A stretch of DNA of 39,014 nt from Pseudomonadota bacterium. Its GTDB lineage: Bacteria; Pseudomonadota; Alphaproteobacteria; Acetobacterales; Acetobacteraceae. Shown piece after piece: positions 1 to 8,765 of this stretch. Under the pieces are notes generated by a model. It did no database searches. It was not told where the DNA came from and saw only the letters and a program-made list of their open reading frames with translations. The DNA lies in NCBI GenBank assembly GCA_021808315.1, contig JAKBBY010000007.1:1-39014 (forward strand). The letters run 5' to 3'. The translations under genes were made by a program, and so were the position numbers. Positions within the stretch are counted from its first letter, which is position 1. Each line of letters opens with the position of its first letter.

Positions 1-5
1 GCGGG

Positions 6-728
6 ATGCTGTCGAAAAAAACCGTGAATGAACTCCAGCATATGCTGGAGAGTGCGGGCATGCGCAGCCGCTCGGCGTTCGGGATGTTCCTCGGCACCAA
101 GATTTTGCTAACGCTGATCCTACCCCTGATAACGCTCGCGATTGGGTTCGCGCTGGGCAAGCGACCGATTTATGTTTTGGTGGCGGCAGCCGTATCGCTG
201 ATTATCGGCATGCTTGCACCAGAAATGATTTTGCAACGTATTCGGCAACGCTATCTTCGCAAAGTCGAAGGGGGTGCCGCTGACGGGCTGGACATGCTTG
301 TTATCTGTGTCGATTCCGGCCTCGGCTTGCAGTCAGCGTTACAGCGCGTGGCTGATGAAATGCGCACGCTGCACGCCGAGTTCTCCCAAGAGCTTTTGCT
401 CACGGTGCGCGAATTGCAAATTGGCGCTACTGTGGAAACGGCTCTCACTAATTTGCGTGATCGCACCGGCATCGAGGCGTTTAAGCGGCTCTGTGGCACA
501 CTCATCCAAGCGCTGAGCTACGGCACCCCGCTCACCGCCGCCTTGCGCAATCTTTCGGCGGAATTGCGCCAACTGGCCCTGGTGCGCTTCGAAGAAAAAG
601 CCGCGAGCCTGCCGGTCAAGCTCACCGTGCCGATGATTTTGTTCATCTTGCCCAGCCTGTTCGCCGTGATTGCAGGCCCCGCCGCGCATAATGTGATGAA
701 CGATCTGAAGCATTTCGGCGGCCATTAG
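6..728 (+). CDS. tadC: TadC-like type II secretion system F-domain protein (5' end probably cut)
   Basis: Inner-membrane platform protein of a Tad/Flp pilus assembly machine, working with TadB and the TadA ATPase. The 240 residues show two hydrophobic segments (about 30-50 and 54-72), a cytosolic helical T2SSF domain (about 85-205) containing LDMLVICVDSGLGLQSAL and a later GTPLTAALRNLSAELR stretch, and a last membrane segment ending in LPSLFAVIAGPA. The codon before the ATG at 6 is also open, and TadC proteins usually have about 300 residues with another N-terminal membrane segment, so the real start is probably left of the window. It is followed 86 bases later by a TPR lipoprotein gene of TadD type, which supports the Tad assignment. 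Confidence 0.82.
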   Translation: MLSKKTVNELQHMLESAGMRSRSAFGMFLGTKILLTLILPLITLAIGFALGKRPIYVLVAAAVSLIIGMLAPEMILQRIRQRYLRKVEGGAADGLDMLVICVDSGLGLQSALQRVADEMRTLHAEFSQELLLTVRELQIGATVETALTNLRDRTGIEAFKRLCGTLIQALSYGTPLTAALRNLSAELRQLALVRFEEKAASLPVKLTVPMILFILPSLFAVIAGPAAHNVMNDLKHFGGH

Positions 729-814
729 GCCCCCTCACCATTGACGGCGCGCTTGTTTCAGCAGACGTGCCATCAAGCGAATATCCTCGCGCCGCCGATC
801 GGAGACAATCATCC

Positions 815-1672
815 ATGACCCAAATCTGCCGCACCAGCGCCATCCTGCTCCTGAGCCTGTCCTTTCTCGCCAGCTGCGCTGGAAAGCCGCCCGAACAAAT
901 CAAAATCGGCGCCAGCACTCTCAACGTCGCCACCACCGCCCTGGCCGGGGGTGATCCGCAAATGGCCCTCAATGTTACCAACGCAGTGCTGAAAGATCAT
1001 CCCCGCAATGTCGATGCGCTGGTCGATCAGGGGGATGCCTATTACGAAATGCATATCTGCCAAAAAGCCATCCCCGCTTATAACACCGCCTTGAGCATCA
1101 ATCCGCACACCGCCGGCGCTGAAATTGGCCTCGGTCGCTGCCTGATGAACAGCAACCCCAAAGGGGCGGTGGCCGCCTTCACCGCGGCAACCCAGGATAA
1201 TCCGCAGGACGCGAAAGCCTTCAATGATCTCGGCATCGCTAATGATGAAATTGGCGAAATCCCTCAAGCTAACCAAGCCTTCAGACAAGCCCTGGCGATT
1301 GACCCGACCATGCGCGCCGCCAAAGTCAATTACGGATTCTCGCTCGCGCTCGGTGGTGAGCCGCAAAAAGCCCAAGCCATTCTCGGCCCGCTCGCCATGG
1401 CGCCGAACGCAACGCCGCGTATCCGCCAGGATTACGCCGCCGCGCTGGCCATTGGCGGTAATCTGAACCAGGCGCAAGCCGTGCTCACCCAAGACATGTC
1501 ACCGGCTGACGCCCAGGCGTTGATTACCCAATTCCAAAACATGGCGGCCCAAATCGCCACCAGCCAGCAACCCGCCGCCATTTCAACCGCAGCGCCCGCG
1601 CCTGCCGCAACGCCAACCCTGACCGCAACGCCGTTGCAGGCACCCACCGCCAATCCAGCGCCGCACTCTTGA
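815..1672 (+). CDS. tadD: TadD-like tetratricopeptide lipoprotein
   Basis: Predicted outer-membrane lipoprotein of the Tad pilus system, family-known to help pilotin or secretin assembly. I start it at the ATG at 815, not the earlier in-frame codon at 767, because GGAGA lies at 801-805 and the new N-terminus gives a clean lipoprotein signal with lipobox LASC (Cys21). Tetratricopeptide repeats fill about residues 35-220; typical positions are visible in AYNTALSINPHTAGAEIGLG and in AFRQALAIDPTMRAAKVNYG. The last 50 residues are a low-complexity Ala/Pro/Thr tail. Length is 285 residues. It follows tadC on the same strand. Confidence 0.82.
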   Translation: MTQICRTSAILLLSLSFLASCAGKPPEQIKIGASTLNVATTALAGGDPQMALNVTNAVLKDHPRNVDALVDQGDAYYEMHICQKAIPAYNTALSINPHTAGAEIGLGRCLMNSNPKGAVAAFTAATQDNPQDAKAFNDLGIANDEIGEIPQANQAFRQALAIDPTMRAAKVNYGFSLALGGEPQKAQAILGPLAMAPNATPRIRQDYAAALAIGGNLNQAQAVLTQDMSPADAQALITQFQNMAAQIATSQQPAAISTAAPAPAATPTLTATPLQAPTANPAPHS

Positions 1673-1730
1673 TCAATCGCCGCCAACCGTGCAAAAGCGC
1701 GTTGCGTCTCTGATCGAAAACGGTAACGCT

Positions 1731-1817
1731 GCGGGCGTGGTGGAACTGGTAGACGCGCCGGACTCAAAATCCGGTTCTGGTGACAGAGTGTCGGTTCGAT
1801 TCCGACCGCCCGCACCA
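1731..1817 (+). tRNA. tRNA-Leu (anticodon CAA)
   Basis: An 87-base cloverleaf with an encoded CCA end. The acceptor stem GCGGGCG (1731-1737) pairs with CGCCCGC (1807-1813), followed by A and CCA. The anticodon stem CCGGA/TCCGG (1758-1762/1770-1774) encloses loop CTCAAAA with anticodon CAA at 1765-1767, reading UUG. The T arm is GTCGG-TTCGATT-CCGAC. A long variable arm (about 1775-1789) marks a class II tRNA, as expected for leucine. Confidence 0.97.
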
Positions 1818-1865
1818 CCCGCCCGGCGCGCTTACCCATCAGGCTCTCGCCGCCGCAGATACGCG

Positions 1866-1926
1866 CCGATCAATATTGGCTTAGGCCGGACCGACAGCGT
1901 CAGCCTAAACCAACGCCATTGATCGG
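1866..1926. repeat. Long imperfect inverted repeat in the tRNA-Leu/hpf intergenic space
   Basis: An outer stem CCGATCAAT (1866-1874) pairs with ATTGATCGG (1918-1926), and an inner stem TTGGCTTAGGC (1876-1886) pairs with GCCTAAACCAA (1903-1913) with one mismatch. It lies between the convergent tRNA-Leu and hpf genes, so it could end transcription from either side, but no good T-run follows on either strand. Confidence 0.5.
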
Positions 1927-1961
1927 AAAACAAAGGCTGCGGCGTGATTGATGATAAGCCA

Positions 1962-2570
1962 TTACCCTCGCGTATCAATCCAGCCGATATGGCGATCGCT
2001 ACGGCGATACACCACGTTCAGCGCCTGATTGCCCGCATTGCGAAACAGCAAAACCGGCTGGTCGGTCAAATCCATGCGCATGACGGCCTCGCTCACGCTC
2101 AGCGTCTCCACCTCGGTTTGCAGCTCGGCAATCACGGCGGCGTGCGGCCCCACTTCCGGCACAGCGCCGTTGATTTTCGGCTCAACCAGTTCCTCGCTGC
2201 CATCCTCGCGATCATAGATTTCGCGCAACACAAATTGCCGCGCCATTTCCGGTTGCGCCTTCCCCGTTACCTCACGCGCATGCTCATTCACCCGTCGCCG
2301 GTAGCGTCGCAGTCGCTTGGCAATATGCTCCGCCGCATCATCAAACGCCGCATGCGCGTCTCCCGCCTCGCCCTCGCCGCGTAAAATCAGCCCGCGCGCG
2401 GCATGGACATTAATATCGCAGGTGAAAAAACTGCGCGCCCGGCTAAACGTCACATGCGCTTCGAGCGCATGGTCGAAATATTTGCCGGTAATGGTCTCGA
2501 GTTGGCGCGAAACATGCACGCGCAGCGCGTCCGAGAGGTCAACTTGCTTGCCGGAGACTGTAAGTTGCAT
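1962..2570 (-). CDS. hpf: Long-form ribosome hibernation promoting factor
   Basis: Binds the 30S decoding region and drives formation of inactive 100S ribosome dimers in stationary phase. The 202-residue protein begins MQLTVSGKQVDLSDALR, the usual HPF start; the N-terminal ribosome-binding domain covers about 1-100. The C-terminal dimerisation domain (about 145-200) carries RMDLTDQPVLLFRN and ends near RRSDRHIGWIDTRG, which marks the long form. I chose the ATG at 2570 because AAAGGA lies just upstream at about 2579-2584 on the minus strand; an 18-codon upstream extension has no family support. It follows rpoN by 64 bases, the arrangement common in proteobacteria, but no ptsN follows. Confidence 0.95.
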   Translation of the reverse strand: MQLTVSGKQVDLSDALRVHVSRQLETITGKYFDHALEAHVTFSRARSFFTCDINVHAARGLILRGEGEAGDAHAAFDDAAEHIAKRLRRYRRRVNEHAREVTGKAQPEMARQFVLREIYDREDGSEELVEPKINGAVPEVGPHAAVIAELQTEVETLSVSEAVMRMDLTDQPVLLFRNAGNQALNVVYRRSDRHIGWIDTRG

Positions 2571-2634
2571 CGCGACTATCCTTTGCGAAGCGATTGGTGC
2601 CGGTTCGAATCTCGAACGGATCAAAGAATATGGC

Positions 2635-4080
2635 TTACCCCATCAATCCCTTATCCCGTCGGCGCTGCGCCGAACCAGGGATGCGCATCGCCTCGCGGTA
2701 TTTGGCCACAGTTCGGCGGGCAATGTCTATGCCTTCCTTTTGTAATATTTTGGCCAACGCCTCGTCAGACAAAACCGCCCCCGCCGGCTCACCCTCGATC
2801 AGCGCCGCAATCCGGTGGCGAACCGATGAGGCGCTGTGATTCTCGCCATCCACGCCGCCCAGTGCCGCGGTGAAAAAGAACTTCATCTCAAAAATTCCGC
2901 GCGGCGTCGCCATCGATTTATTGGCCGTTACCCGGCTGATCGTGCTTTCATGCAGCTCCAACGCCTCGGCAATATCGCGTAAGGTCAATGGCCGTAACTG
3001 CGCGATGCCGGCGCGAAAAAACCCTTCCTGCAACTGCACAATCGTGGTCGCCACCCGCAAAATCGTCTGCGCCCGCGCCTCCAACGCCCGCACCAAAAAA
3101 CTCGCCGCCTGCAAATTCTCGTTCAAAAATTGCTTGGTCTCCCGCGCCGCCCCCACCGCCATTCGCGCATGAAAACCGCGCCGGATCAGCACGCGAGGCA
3201 TCGTCTCCGGGTTCAATTCCGCACTATAGGTGCCATCCGGCCCCAGCCGGATGATCACATCCGGGATCAAAGCCCGCACCGGCTCGGATTCGAAGCGCGC
3301 ACCCGGCTTGGGGTCCAAGCGCCTGATTTCGGCGATCATATCGCGCAAATCCGCCTCATCCACCCCGCAAATCGCCAATAATGCCCGGTAATCGCGCCGC
3401 GCCAACACATCCAAATGCCCAATAAGCGCCGCCATCGCTGGATCAAACCGGTTTTGTTCCATCAGCTGCACCGCCAGACACTCAGCCAAATCGCGCGCGA
3501 ACACCCCGGTCGGGTCAAACCGCAGCATTTTGTGCCGCACCGCTTCCAGCGTTTCCAGCGCCACCCCCAAATTCGCGGCAATTACTTCCGGCGATTCGGC
3601 CAGCCAGCCGCTCGGCTCCAAAGCGGCAATCAGCGCCCGTGCGATCCGCCATGTCGCCGCATCGTGAAAGGTCAGCCGCGCTTGCTGCTCAACATGCTCG
3701 CGCAAACTGGCGGGGCGCTCGGCAATCCAGCCGGTCGCATCCTCCTCGCCATCATCAAACCGGCTTTGCCCCCCGGCCTGATCGGAGCCCAACCCCGGAT
3801 CATATACATTGGAAAAATCGGTATCGAGCGGCACGGGCGGCACCAAAACCGCCTCTGCGTCCGGCGTCATCGTCCCGCTTTCCCGATCAACCCCGCTCGC
3901 CACCTCGCCAACCGCGCCCGGCCCCTCGCGCACCAGCAGCGGATTGCGCAGCATCTCTTCTTCCAAAAACTGCGCCGCTTCGACATTGGTGAATTGCAGC
4001 AATTGGATCGCCTGCCGCAATTGCGGCGTCATCACCAGGCTCTGCGACTGCCTGACATCAAGGCGCGGTCCGATCGACAT
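2635..4080 (-). CDS. rpoN: RNA polymerase sigma-54 factor
   Basis: Alternative sigma factor that recognises -24/-12 promoters and needs enhancer-binding ATPases. The 481 residues show the glutamine-rich region I (about 10-50, SQSLVMTPQLRQAIQLLQF), an acidic region II linker (about 60-115), the core-binding region, a helix-turn-helix around LTLRDIAEALELHESTISRV (about 365-385), and the RpoN box ARRTVAKYREAMRIP near 455-469. Length is normal for the family. There is no evident Shine-Dalgarno; a TATAGT sits only six bases before the ATG, so a leaderless or near-leaderless transcript is possible (inference). It is followed by hpf on the same strand. Confidence 0.97.
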   Translation of the reverse strand: MSIGPRLDVRQSQSLVMTPQLRQAIQLLQFTNVEAAQFLEEEMLRNPLLVREGPGAVGEVASGVDRESGTMTPDAEAVLVPPVPLDTDFSNVYDPGLGSDQAGGQSRFDDGEEDATGWIAERPASLREHVEQQARLTFHDAATWRIARALIAALEPSGWLAESPEVIAANLGVALETLEAVRHKMLRFDPTGVFARDLAECLAVQLMEQNRFDPAMAALIGHLDVLARRDYRALLAICGVDEADLRDMIAEIRRLDPKPGARFESEPVRALIPDVIIRLGPDGTYSAELNPETMPRVLIRRGFHARMAVGAARETKQFLNENLQAASFLVRALEARAQTILRVATTIVQLQEGFFRAGIAQLRPLTLRDIAEALELHESTISRVTANKSMATPRGIFEMKFFFTAALGGVDGENHSASSVRHRIAALIEGEPAGAVLSDEALAKILQKEGIDIARRTVAKYREAMRIPGSAQRRRDKGLMG

Positions 4081-4401
4081 GCGATCACTATACTAAATTT
4101 TTGCCCCAGCGCCAGACTAAACCGAAATTTGGCCTGATTATTGCTTGTGATTTCTTGCCGTTATACTTAATCGTTCATTATCAATCGATTGTAGCAATGC
4201 CAACCTCTGATCGGCGGCGTGCTCGTGCGTCAAACCAGGGACAAACAAACTAAACTCGCCCGCCAATGTGGCACCCAACAGCCCTCGCGGTTTGGAATGT
4301 CCGCCTGTTGTCATCAACGCGTGACAATCGGACCTTGCCGGACCGGCTGATTGCCCCGCCGCACCCTTGAATCGCCCGCCGGTTCCTGCCACGAATCCCC
4401 G
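4081..4401. other. Divergent rpoN/metF intergenic region
   Basis: This 321-base stretch separates rpoN (minus) from metF (plus). The rpoN-proximal part is AT-richer and contains TATAGT reading leftward about six bases before the rpoN ATG. I looked for a SAM- or SAH-type riboswitch before metF and saw no recognisable core. A 91-codon minus-strand ORF crosses the region but shows no family features and runs into the metF start, so I do not call it. Confidence 0.5.
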
Positions 4402-5268
4402 ATGCACCCGCACCGCCTATTTGCACCGCCCGCCATCTCGTTCGAGTTTTTCCCTCCAAAAACCGAAGCTTTGGAAACGCAGCTCTGGTCCTGCATCCGC
4501 AGGCTCGAACCCCTCAAACCGCGTTTTGTCTCCGTCACCTACGGCGCGGGCGGGTCCACCCAGGAACGCACCCACGCCACCATCACCCGCCTGCTCGCGG
4601 AAACCAGCCTAATCCCGGCGGCTCACCTTACCTGTGTGGGGGCCTCGCGCGACGCCGTCGATGCGGTGGCCCGCCGCTATTGGGATGCGGGCGTGCGCCA
4701 TATCGTCGCACTCCGGGGCGATGTTCCGGGTGGCGCGCCCTATCAGCCGCACCCGCAGGGCTATCATTTCGCCGCTGATTTGGTGGCCGGGCTCAAGCGG
4801 ATCGGCGATTTCGAAATTTCTGTCGCCGCCTATCCAGAAACCCACCCGCAAGCCACCAGCCCCGGCGATGATTTGGATAATCTCAAGCGCAAGCTCGATG
4901 CCGGGGCCAGTAACGCAATCACCCAGGTATTTTTCGATACCCATAAATATCTGGATTTCCTCAACCGCGCCCGCGCCGTCGGCATCACCGCGCCGATCAT
5001 CCCCGGCATCATGCCCGTCTCCAATTTTGCCCAGGCCCAGCGCATCGGCGCCATGGGCGGCACCAGCGTTCCCGCCTGGATGGCCGACATGTTCGAGGGA
5101 CTCGATGACGAGCCGGACACAAGGCAATTGGTCGCCGCCAGCATCGCCGCCGAACAGGTTCGCCTGCTGCAGGCCAACGGCGTCACCGAATTTCATTTCT
5201 ACACGCTCAACCGCGCCGATCTGACCTATGCCATCGCCCGCATCCTCGGCGTGAAGCCGTGCGCGTGA
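4402..5268 (+). CDS. metF: Methylenetetrahydrofolate reductase [NAD(P)H]
   Basis: FAD enzyme of one-carbon metabolism that reduces 5,10-methylene-THF to 5-methyl-THF, the methyl donor for methionine synthesis. Family motifs run in order: FEFFPPKTE near the N-terminus with the conserved Glu, TYGAGGS, ALRGDVPGG, AAYPETHPQA, QVFFD and PGIMPVSNFAQAQRIG. From the ATG at 4402 it has 288 residues, close to E. coli MetF; a TTG at 4351 is also in frame but adds a tail without similarity to the family. No clear ribosome-binding site precedes the ATG. Its 3' end overlaps the GTG start of the uvrD-type helicase by 10 bases. Confidence 0.95.
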   Translation: MHPHRLFAPPAISFEFFPPKTEALETQLWSCIRRLEPLKPRFVSVTYGAGGSTQERTHATITRLLAETSLIPAAHLTCVGASRDAVDAVARRYWDAGVRHIVALRGDVPGGAPYQPHPQGYHFAADLVAGLKRIGDFEISVAAYPETHPQATSPGDDLDNLKRKLDAGASNAITQVFFDTHKYLDFLNRARAVGITAPIIPGIMPVSNFAQAQRIGAMGGTSVPAWMADMFEGLDDEPDTRQLVAASIAAEQVRLLQANGVTEFHFYTLNRADLTYAIARILGVKPCA

Positions 5269-7436
5269 GCGATTATCTCGCCCGCCTCAACCCGGCCCAG
5301 CGCGAGGCGGTCGAGACCATCGATGGCCCGGTGCTGGTGCTGGCAGGTGCTGGCACCGGCAAAACCCGCGTGCTGACCACGCGCTTTGCCCATATCCTGC
5401 TCTCCCGCCGCGCCTTCCCGAACCAAATTCTCGCCGTCACCTTCACCAACAAAGCGGCCCGCGAAATGCGCGAGCGCGTCGCCGCCCTGCTCGATCAGCC
5501 GGCCGAAGGGCTCTGGCTCGGCACCTTCCACGCGCTCGCGGCCCGCATGCTGCGCCGTTATGCCGAGCGGGTTGATCGCACGGCGAATTTTTCCATCCTC
5601 GATCCGGACGATCAGCTGCGCACCCTCAAACAAGTGATGGAGGCGCACCGGATCGATGTGAAGCAATTTACGCCGCAAACGCTGATGAGCCTGATCCAAC
5701 GCTGGAAGGATCGCGGCCTCTTGCCCGCCGATGTCCCCGACGACCAGGATCAGGATTTCGGCATTCACCCCGCGCGCATCCTCTATACCGCTTATCAAGA
5801 GCGGCTGCGCGCCCTGAACGCCATGGATTTCGGCGATCTTTTGCTGCTCTCGATGGATTTGCTCAAGCGCGATCCCGAGGTTTTGACCCATTACCATCGC
5901 CGTTTTCGCTATATTTTGGTCGATGAGTACCAAGACACGAATTTGGTGCAATATTATTGGCTGCGCCTGCTCGCCCAGGCCGAGAAAAATATTTGCTGCG
6001 TCGGTGATGATGACCAAAGCATCTATTCCTGGCGTGGCGCTGAAATCGAAAATATTCTCCGCTTCGAGCATGATTTTCCGGGCGCCAAAATCATCCGGCT
6101 TGAGGCGAATTACCGCTCCAGCGCGCCGATTCTGGCCGCCGCATCTGGCTTGATCGCCCATAATGAAGGCCGTCTCGGCAAAACCCTGTATCCAGGCCGT
6201 GCCGATGCCACCGGCGAAAATATCGAACTGCACGCCTTCTGGGATTCCGATGAAGAATCCCGCGCCGTCGCCCAGCGCATCGAGTCGCTCCGCCAATCCG
6301 GCCACCGCCTCGCCGAATGCGCGGTGTTGGTGCGCGCTGGCTTTCAAACCCGCGCCTTTGAAGAACGCTTCATCGCCATTGGCCTGCCCTACCGAATCAT
6401 TGGCGGCCTGCGCTTTTACGAGCGCGCCGAAATTCGCGACGCGATTGCCTATTTGCGGGTGTTGGTGCGCCCCGCCGATGATTTGGCGTTTGAGCGCATC
6501 ATCAACGTGCCCAAGCGCGGCCTCGGTGATACCGCTCTGCGCGCCCTGCATGAGCGCGCCCGCGCCGATCAGGTGCCGCTGTTCGCCGCCGCCCAGCGGA
6601 TCGATGCGGAATCAACCCTGCGCGGCAAAGCGCGCGAAGGGCTGCGCGGGCTGTTGGCCGGCTTTGAACGCTGGCGCAGCGCGTTGCCGCGTGATGGCCA
6701 CGTCACCACGCTCGCCCATCTGCTCGATGATAGCGGCTATACCGCCATGTGGCAGGAGCAAAAAACCCCAGACGCACCGGGCCGTTTGGAAAATCTCAAA
6801 GAACTCGTCCGCGCTCTGGCCGATTTCGAGACCATCGAAGGGTTCCTCGATCACGTCTCGCTGGTGATGGATAATGATGACGCGCCCGATGATAACAAAT
6901 TATTCTTAATGACGCTGCACGCCGCGAAAGGGTTGGAATTCGACACGGTTTTTCTCCCTGGCTGGGAGGAGGGTGTGTTTCCCAACCAACGCGCCCTCGA
7001 TGAAGGTGGGGCCAAATCGCTCGAAGAAGAGCGGCGCTTGGCCTATGTCGGCATTACCCGCGCGCGGCATCGGGCGATTATTTCCCATTGCGCCAATCGG
7101 CGGATTTTCGCGAATTGGCAAACCAGTATTCCCTCGCGCTTCATCGAGGAATTGCCCGCCGAGGTGGTCGCGGTCACGGGTTCGGCCGCCTTGGAGCGCG
7201 CGCGCGGCACCGCGCCGGTTTTTCACACCGCGCGCCCGGTGCTCGCGCTGCGCCCGCAAGAATGGTCAACCCCCGCCCGGCCCGCGCGCGCCACGCGCAT
7301 TGCCGTGGGCACCCGGGTGTTCCACCAGAAATTCGGCTATGGCACCGTGCGCGATGCCGAGGATGATCGGCTTGATATCGAATTTGACCAAGCAGGAGAA
7401 AAACGCGTGCTGGATCGTTTCGTGGAGCCGGTATGA
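5259..7436 (+). CDS. uvrD: UvrD/PcrA/Rep-type superfamily 1A DNA helicase
   Basis: ATP-driven 3'-5' DNA helicase for nucleotide excision repair, mismatch repair or transcription-replication conflicts. It shows the Q-motif region LNPAQREAV, Walker A GAGTGKT (about 30-36), TFTNKAAREM, motif II DEYQDTN (about 222-228), QSIYSWRGA (about 252-260), LEANYRSS, and motif V/VI stretches TLHAAKGLEFDTVFLPGWEEG and YVGITRARHR. The final segment GTRVFHQKFGYGTVRDAE is the C-terminal RNA-polymerase-binding Tudor-like domain of PcrA/UvrD. The GTG at 5259 overlaps metF; a second GTG two codons on is equally possible. The stop overlaps the prmA start (ATGA). Confidence 0.96.
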   Translation: MRVSDYLARLNPAQREAVETIDGPVLVLAGAGTGKTRVLTTRFAHILLSRRAFPNQILAVTFTNKAAREMRERVAALLDQPAEGLWLGTFHALAARMLRRYAERVDRTANFSILDPDDQLRTLKQVMEAHRIDVKQFTPQTLMSLIQRWKDRGLLPADVPDDQDQDFGIHPARILYTAYQERLRALNAMDFGDLLLLSMDLLKRDPEVLTHYHRRFRYILVDEYQDTNLVQYYWLRLLAQAEKNICCVGDDDQSIYSWRGAEIENILRFEHDFPGAKIIRLEANYRSSAPILAAASGLIAHNEGRLGKTLYPGRADATGENIELHAFWDSDEESRAVAQRIESLRQSGHRLAECAVLVRAGFQTRAFEERFIAIGLPYRIIGGLRFYERAEIRDAIAYLRVLVRPADDLAFERIINVPKRGLGDTALRALHERARADQVPLFAAAQRIDAESTLRGKAREGLRGLLAGFERWRSALPRDGHVTTLAHLLDDSGYTAMWQEQKTPDAPGRLENLKELVRALADFETIEGFLDHVSLVMDNDDAPDDNKLFLMTLHAAKGLEFDTVFLPGWEEGVFPNQRALDEGGAKSLEEERRLAYVGITRARHRAIISHCANRRIFANWQTSIPSRFIEELPAEVVAVTGSAALERARGTAPVFHTARPVLALRPQEWSTPARPARATRIAVGTRVFHQKFGYGTVRDAEDDRLDIEFDQAGEKRVLDRFVEPV

Positions 7437-8329
7437 CCGCGCGCGTGGAATTGTTGGATCGGGTGGTCGCAACCGTCCCGCCCGATGCGCTGGAAGCTTA
7501 TGAAGCTGCCATCGCCGCGCATTGCCTCGCGGTGAGCTTCACGCTCGATGAAGCGCGCAATATCTGGATGATCGAAGGCTATGCCGAGCCAGGCACGCTC
7601 ACCGGCCTCGATCATAGCCTCATGATCGCCGAGGCGATCACCGGCGTCACCGCCCGCATCGAGCGCGATCAAGTGCCCGCTGGCGGCTGGCTCGCCCGCT
7701 CTTATGCCGGCTTTCCCGAGCAGCAAATCGGCGCGCGCTTCGCAATCCGTGGCAGCCATATCAACGAGCCGCCAGCCCCTGGGCGCCTCACCATCACGCT
7801 GGATGCCGGGCTGGCCTTCGGCTCTGGCGAGCATCAATCAACCCGTGGCTGCCTGCTTGCGCTCGAACAGCGCTATCGCCAGCGTCGGCCCTTGCATATT
7901 TTGGATTTAGGCACCGGCTCGGGCGTGCTCGCCATCGCCTGCGCCAAGCTCTGGCCTCAACGCCTGTTGGCCACGGATATTGATGCCCGGTCAGTGCGGG
8001 TCGCGCGCGATAATGCGCGGCGCAACGCCGTGGGCGCGTGGCTCACAGTGATCAAAGCCGATGGCTGGCAAAGTCGCACACTTAAGCGCGCCGCGCCGTT
8101 CGATTTGATTTTGGCGAATATTTTGGCACGGCCCTTGGCCGCCATGGCTGGCTCACTGGCTGCTCATTTAGCGCCGGGCGGCACCGCCATTCTGGCTGGC
8201 CTGCTCACGGTGCAAGAACGCTGGGTGCTCACCGCCCATCGCCGCCACGGCTTGGTTTTGCAATCGCGCATCCGATCCGGCGCGTGGAGCACCCTGGTGC
8301 TCCGCAAACCGGATCGGCGGCAACGCTAA
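7433..8329 (+). CDS. prmA: Ribosomal protein L11 methyltransferase
   Basis: SAM-dependent methyltransferase that trimethylates ribosomal protein L11. The 298-residue protein has an N-terminal L11-recognition domain (about 1-95) and a Rossmann-like domain with motif I LDLGTGSGVLAIA (about 158-170), the acidic loop ATDIDARSVRVARDNARRN, and the catalytic-loop motif LANILARPL (about 226-234; NILANPL or NILARPL is usual). Its ATG overlaps the helicase stop as ATGA, so the two are translationally coupled. Confidence 0.93.
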   Translation: MTARVELLDRVVATVPPDALEAYEAAIAAHCLAVSFTLDEARNIWMIEGYAEPGTLTGLDHSLMIAEAITGVTARIERDQVPAGGWLARSYAGFPEQQIGARFAIRGSHINEPPAPGRLTITLDAGLAFGSGEHQSTRGCLLALEQRYRQRRPLHILDLGTGSGVLAIACAKLWPQRLLATDIDARSVRVARDNARRNAVGAWLTVIKADGWQSRTLKRAAPFDLILANILARPLAAMAGSLAAHLAPGGTAILAGLLTVQERWVLTAHRRHGLVLQSRIRSGAWSTLVLRKPDRRQR

Positions 8330-8340
8330 ATCCGATGCGA

Positions 8341-8619
8341 TTACAGGCGGCGGGCGAAATCGTCGCTGGCCACGCCCGGAATATCGGCGCGGGTCAGGCC
8401 GATATCGGCCAATTCGCGGTCGTTCAACTGGCTCAATTCCAGCGCGACGCTGCGCCGGGCGCGAAACTGTGCGAGCAAATGGCGGCCACGCTCGAACAGG
8501 CTGGCAGCCTGACGGGCGTTTTCGCGAAATGCCGCCGAAATTGCCTCGTCCTGCGCGGCGACGGCGTTGGTGATGGCGGCCCCGGCGTCACGACGCCGGT
8601 TGTTTAGGGTGATCGACAT
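8341..8619 (-). CDS. DUF1127-domain small protein
   Basis: A 92-residue protein whose C-terminal half carries the DUF1127 signature ELSQLNDRELADIGLTRADI. Short Arg-rich DUF1127 proteins in alphaproteobacteria are linked to phosphate, carbon and RNA metabolism; the function of this longer form is unknown. GAGG lies just upstream of the ATG on the minus strand. It converges with prmA (11 bases apart) and diverges from the aminopeptidase gene across 146 bases. Confidence 0.88.
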   Translation of the reverse strand: MSITLNNRRRDAGAAITNAVAAQDEAISAAFRENARQAASLFERGRHLLAQFRARRSVALELSQLNDRELADIGLTRADIPGVASDDFARRL

Positions 8620-8765
8620 AGGAAACCTCGTTTGGGGAGCTGTTGCACCGATCCAATTTGATCGGCTTATGGTATGAACAGGAAAATAGCGCGTTGCGGG
8701 CGCGGCAGTAGCCGGATTCTTTCGCGCTCAGCCATGTGTTAAACGCATAGAATAAGGGAAAGTGC

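Noticed and set aside
1689-1922. 77-codon plus-strand frame through the tRNA-Leu gene
   Set aside because: It crosses a complete tRNA gene, so it is not a protein gene.
3415-4137. 240-codon open frame opposite rpoN
   Set aside because: Sigma-54 on the other strand is full length with all motifs; this frame is a shadow.
4270-4401. Possible SAM or SAH riboswitch before metF
   Set aside because: I could not trace the conserved core or pairing of any known methionine-cycle riboswitch.
4138-4413. 91-codon minus-strand frame before metF
   Set aside because: No ribosome-binding site, no recognisable motif, and it overlaps the metF start.
5226-6551. 441-codon open frame on the minus strand
   Set aside because: It lies wholly opposite the helicase gene, whose motifs are complete; the antisense product is low in family-like features and comes from GC-rich codon bias.
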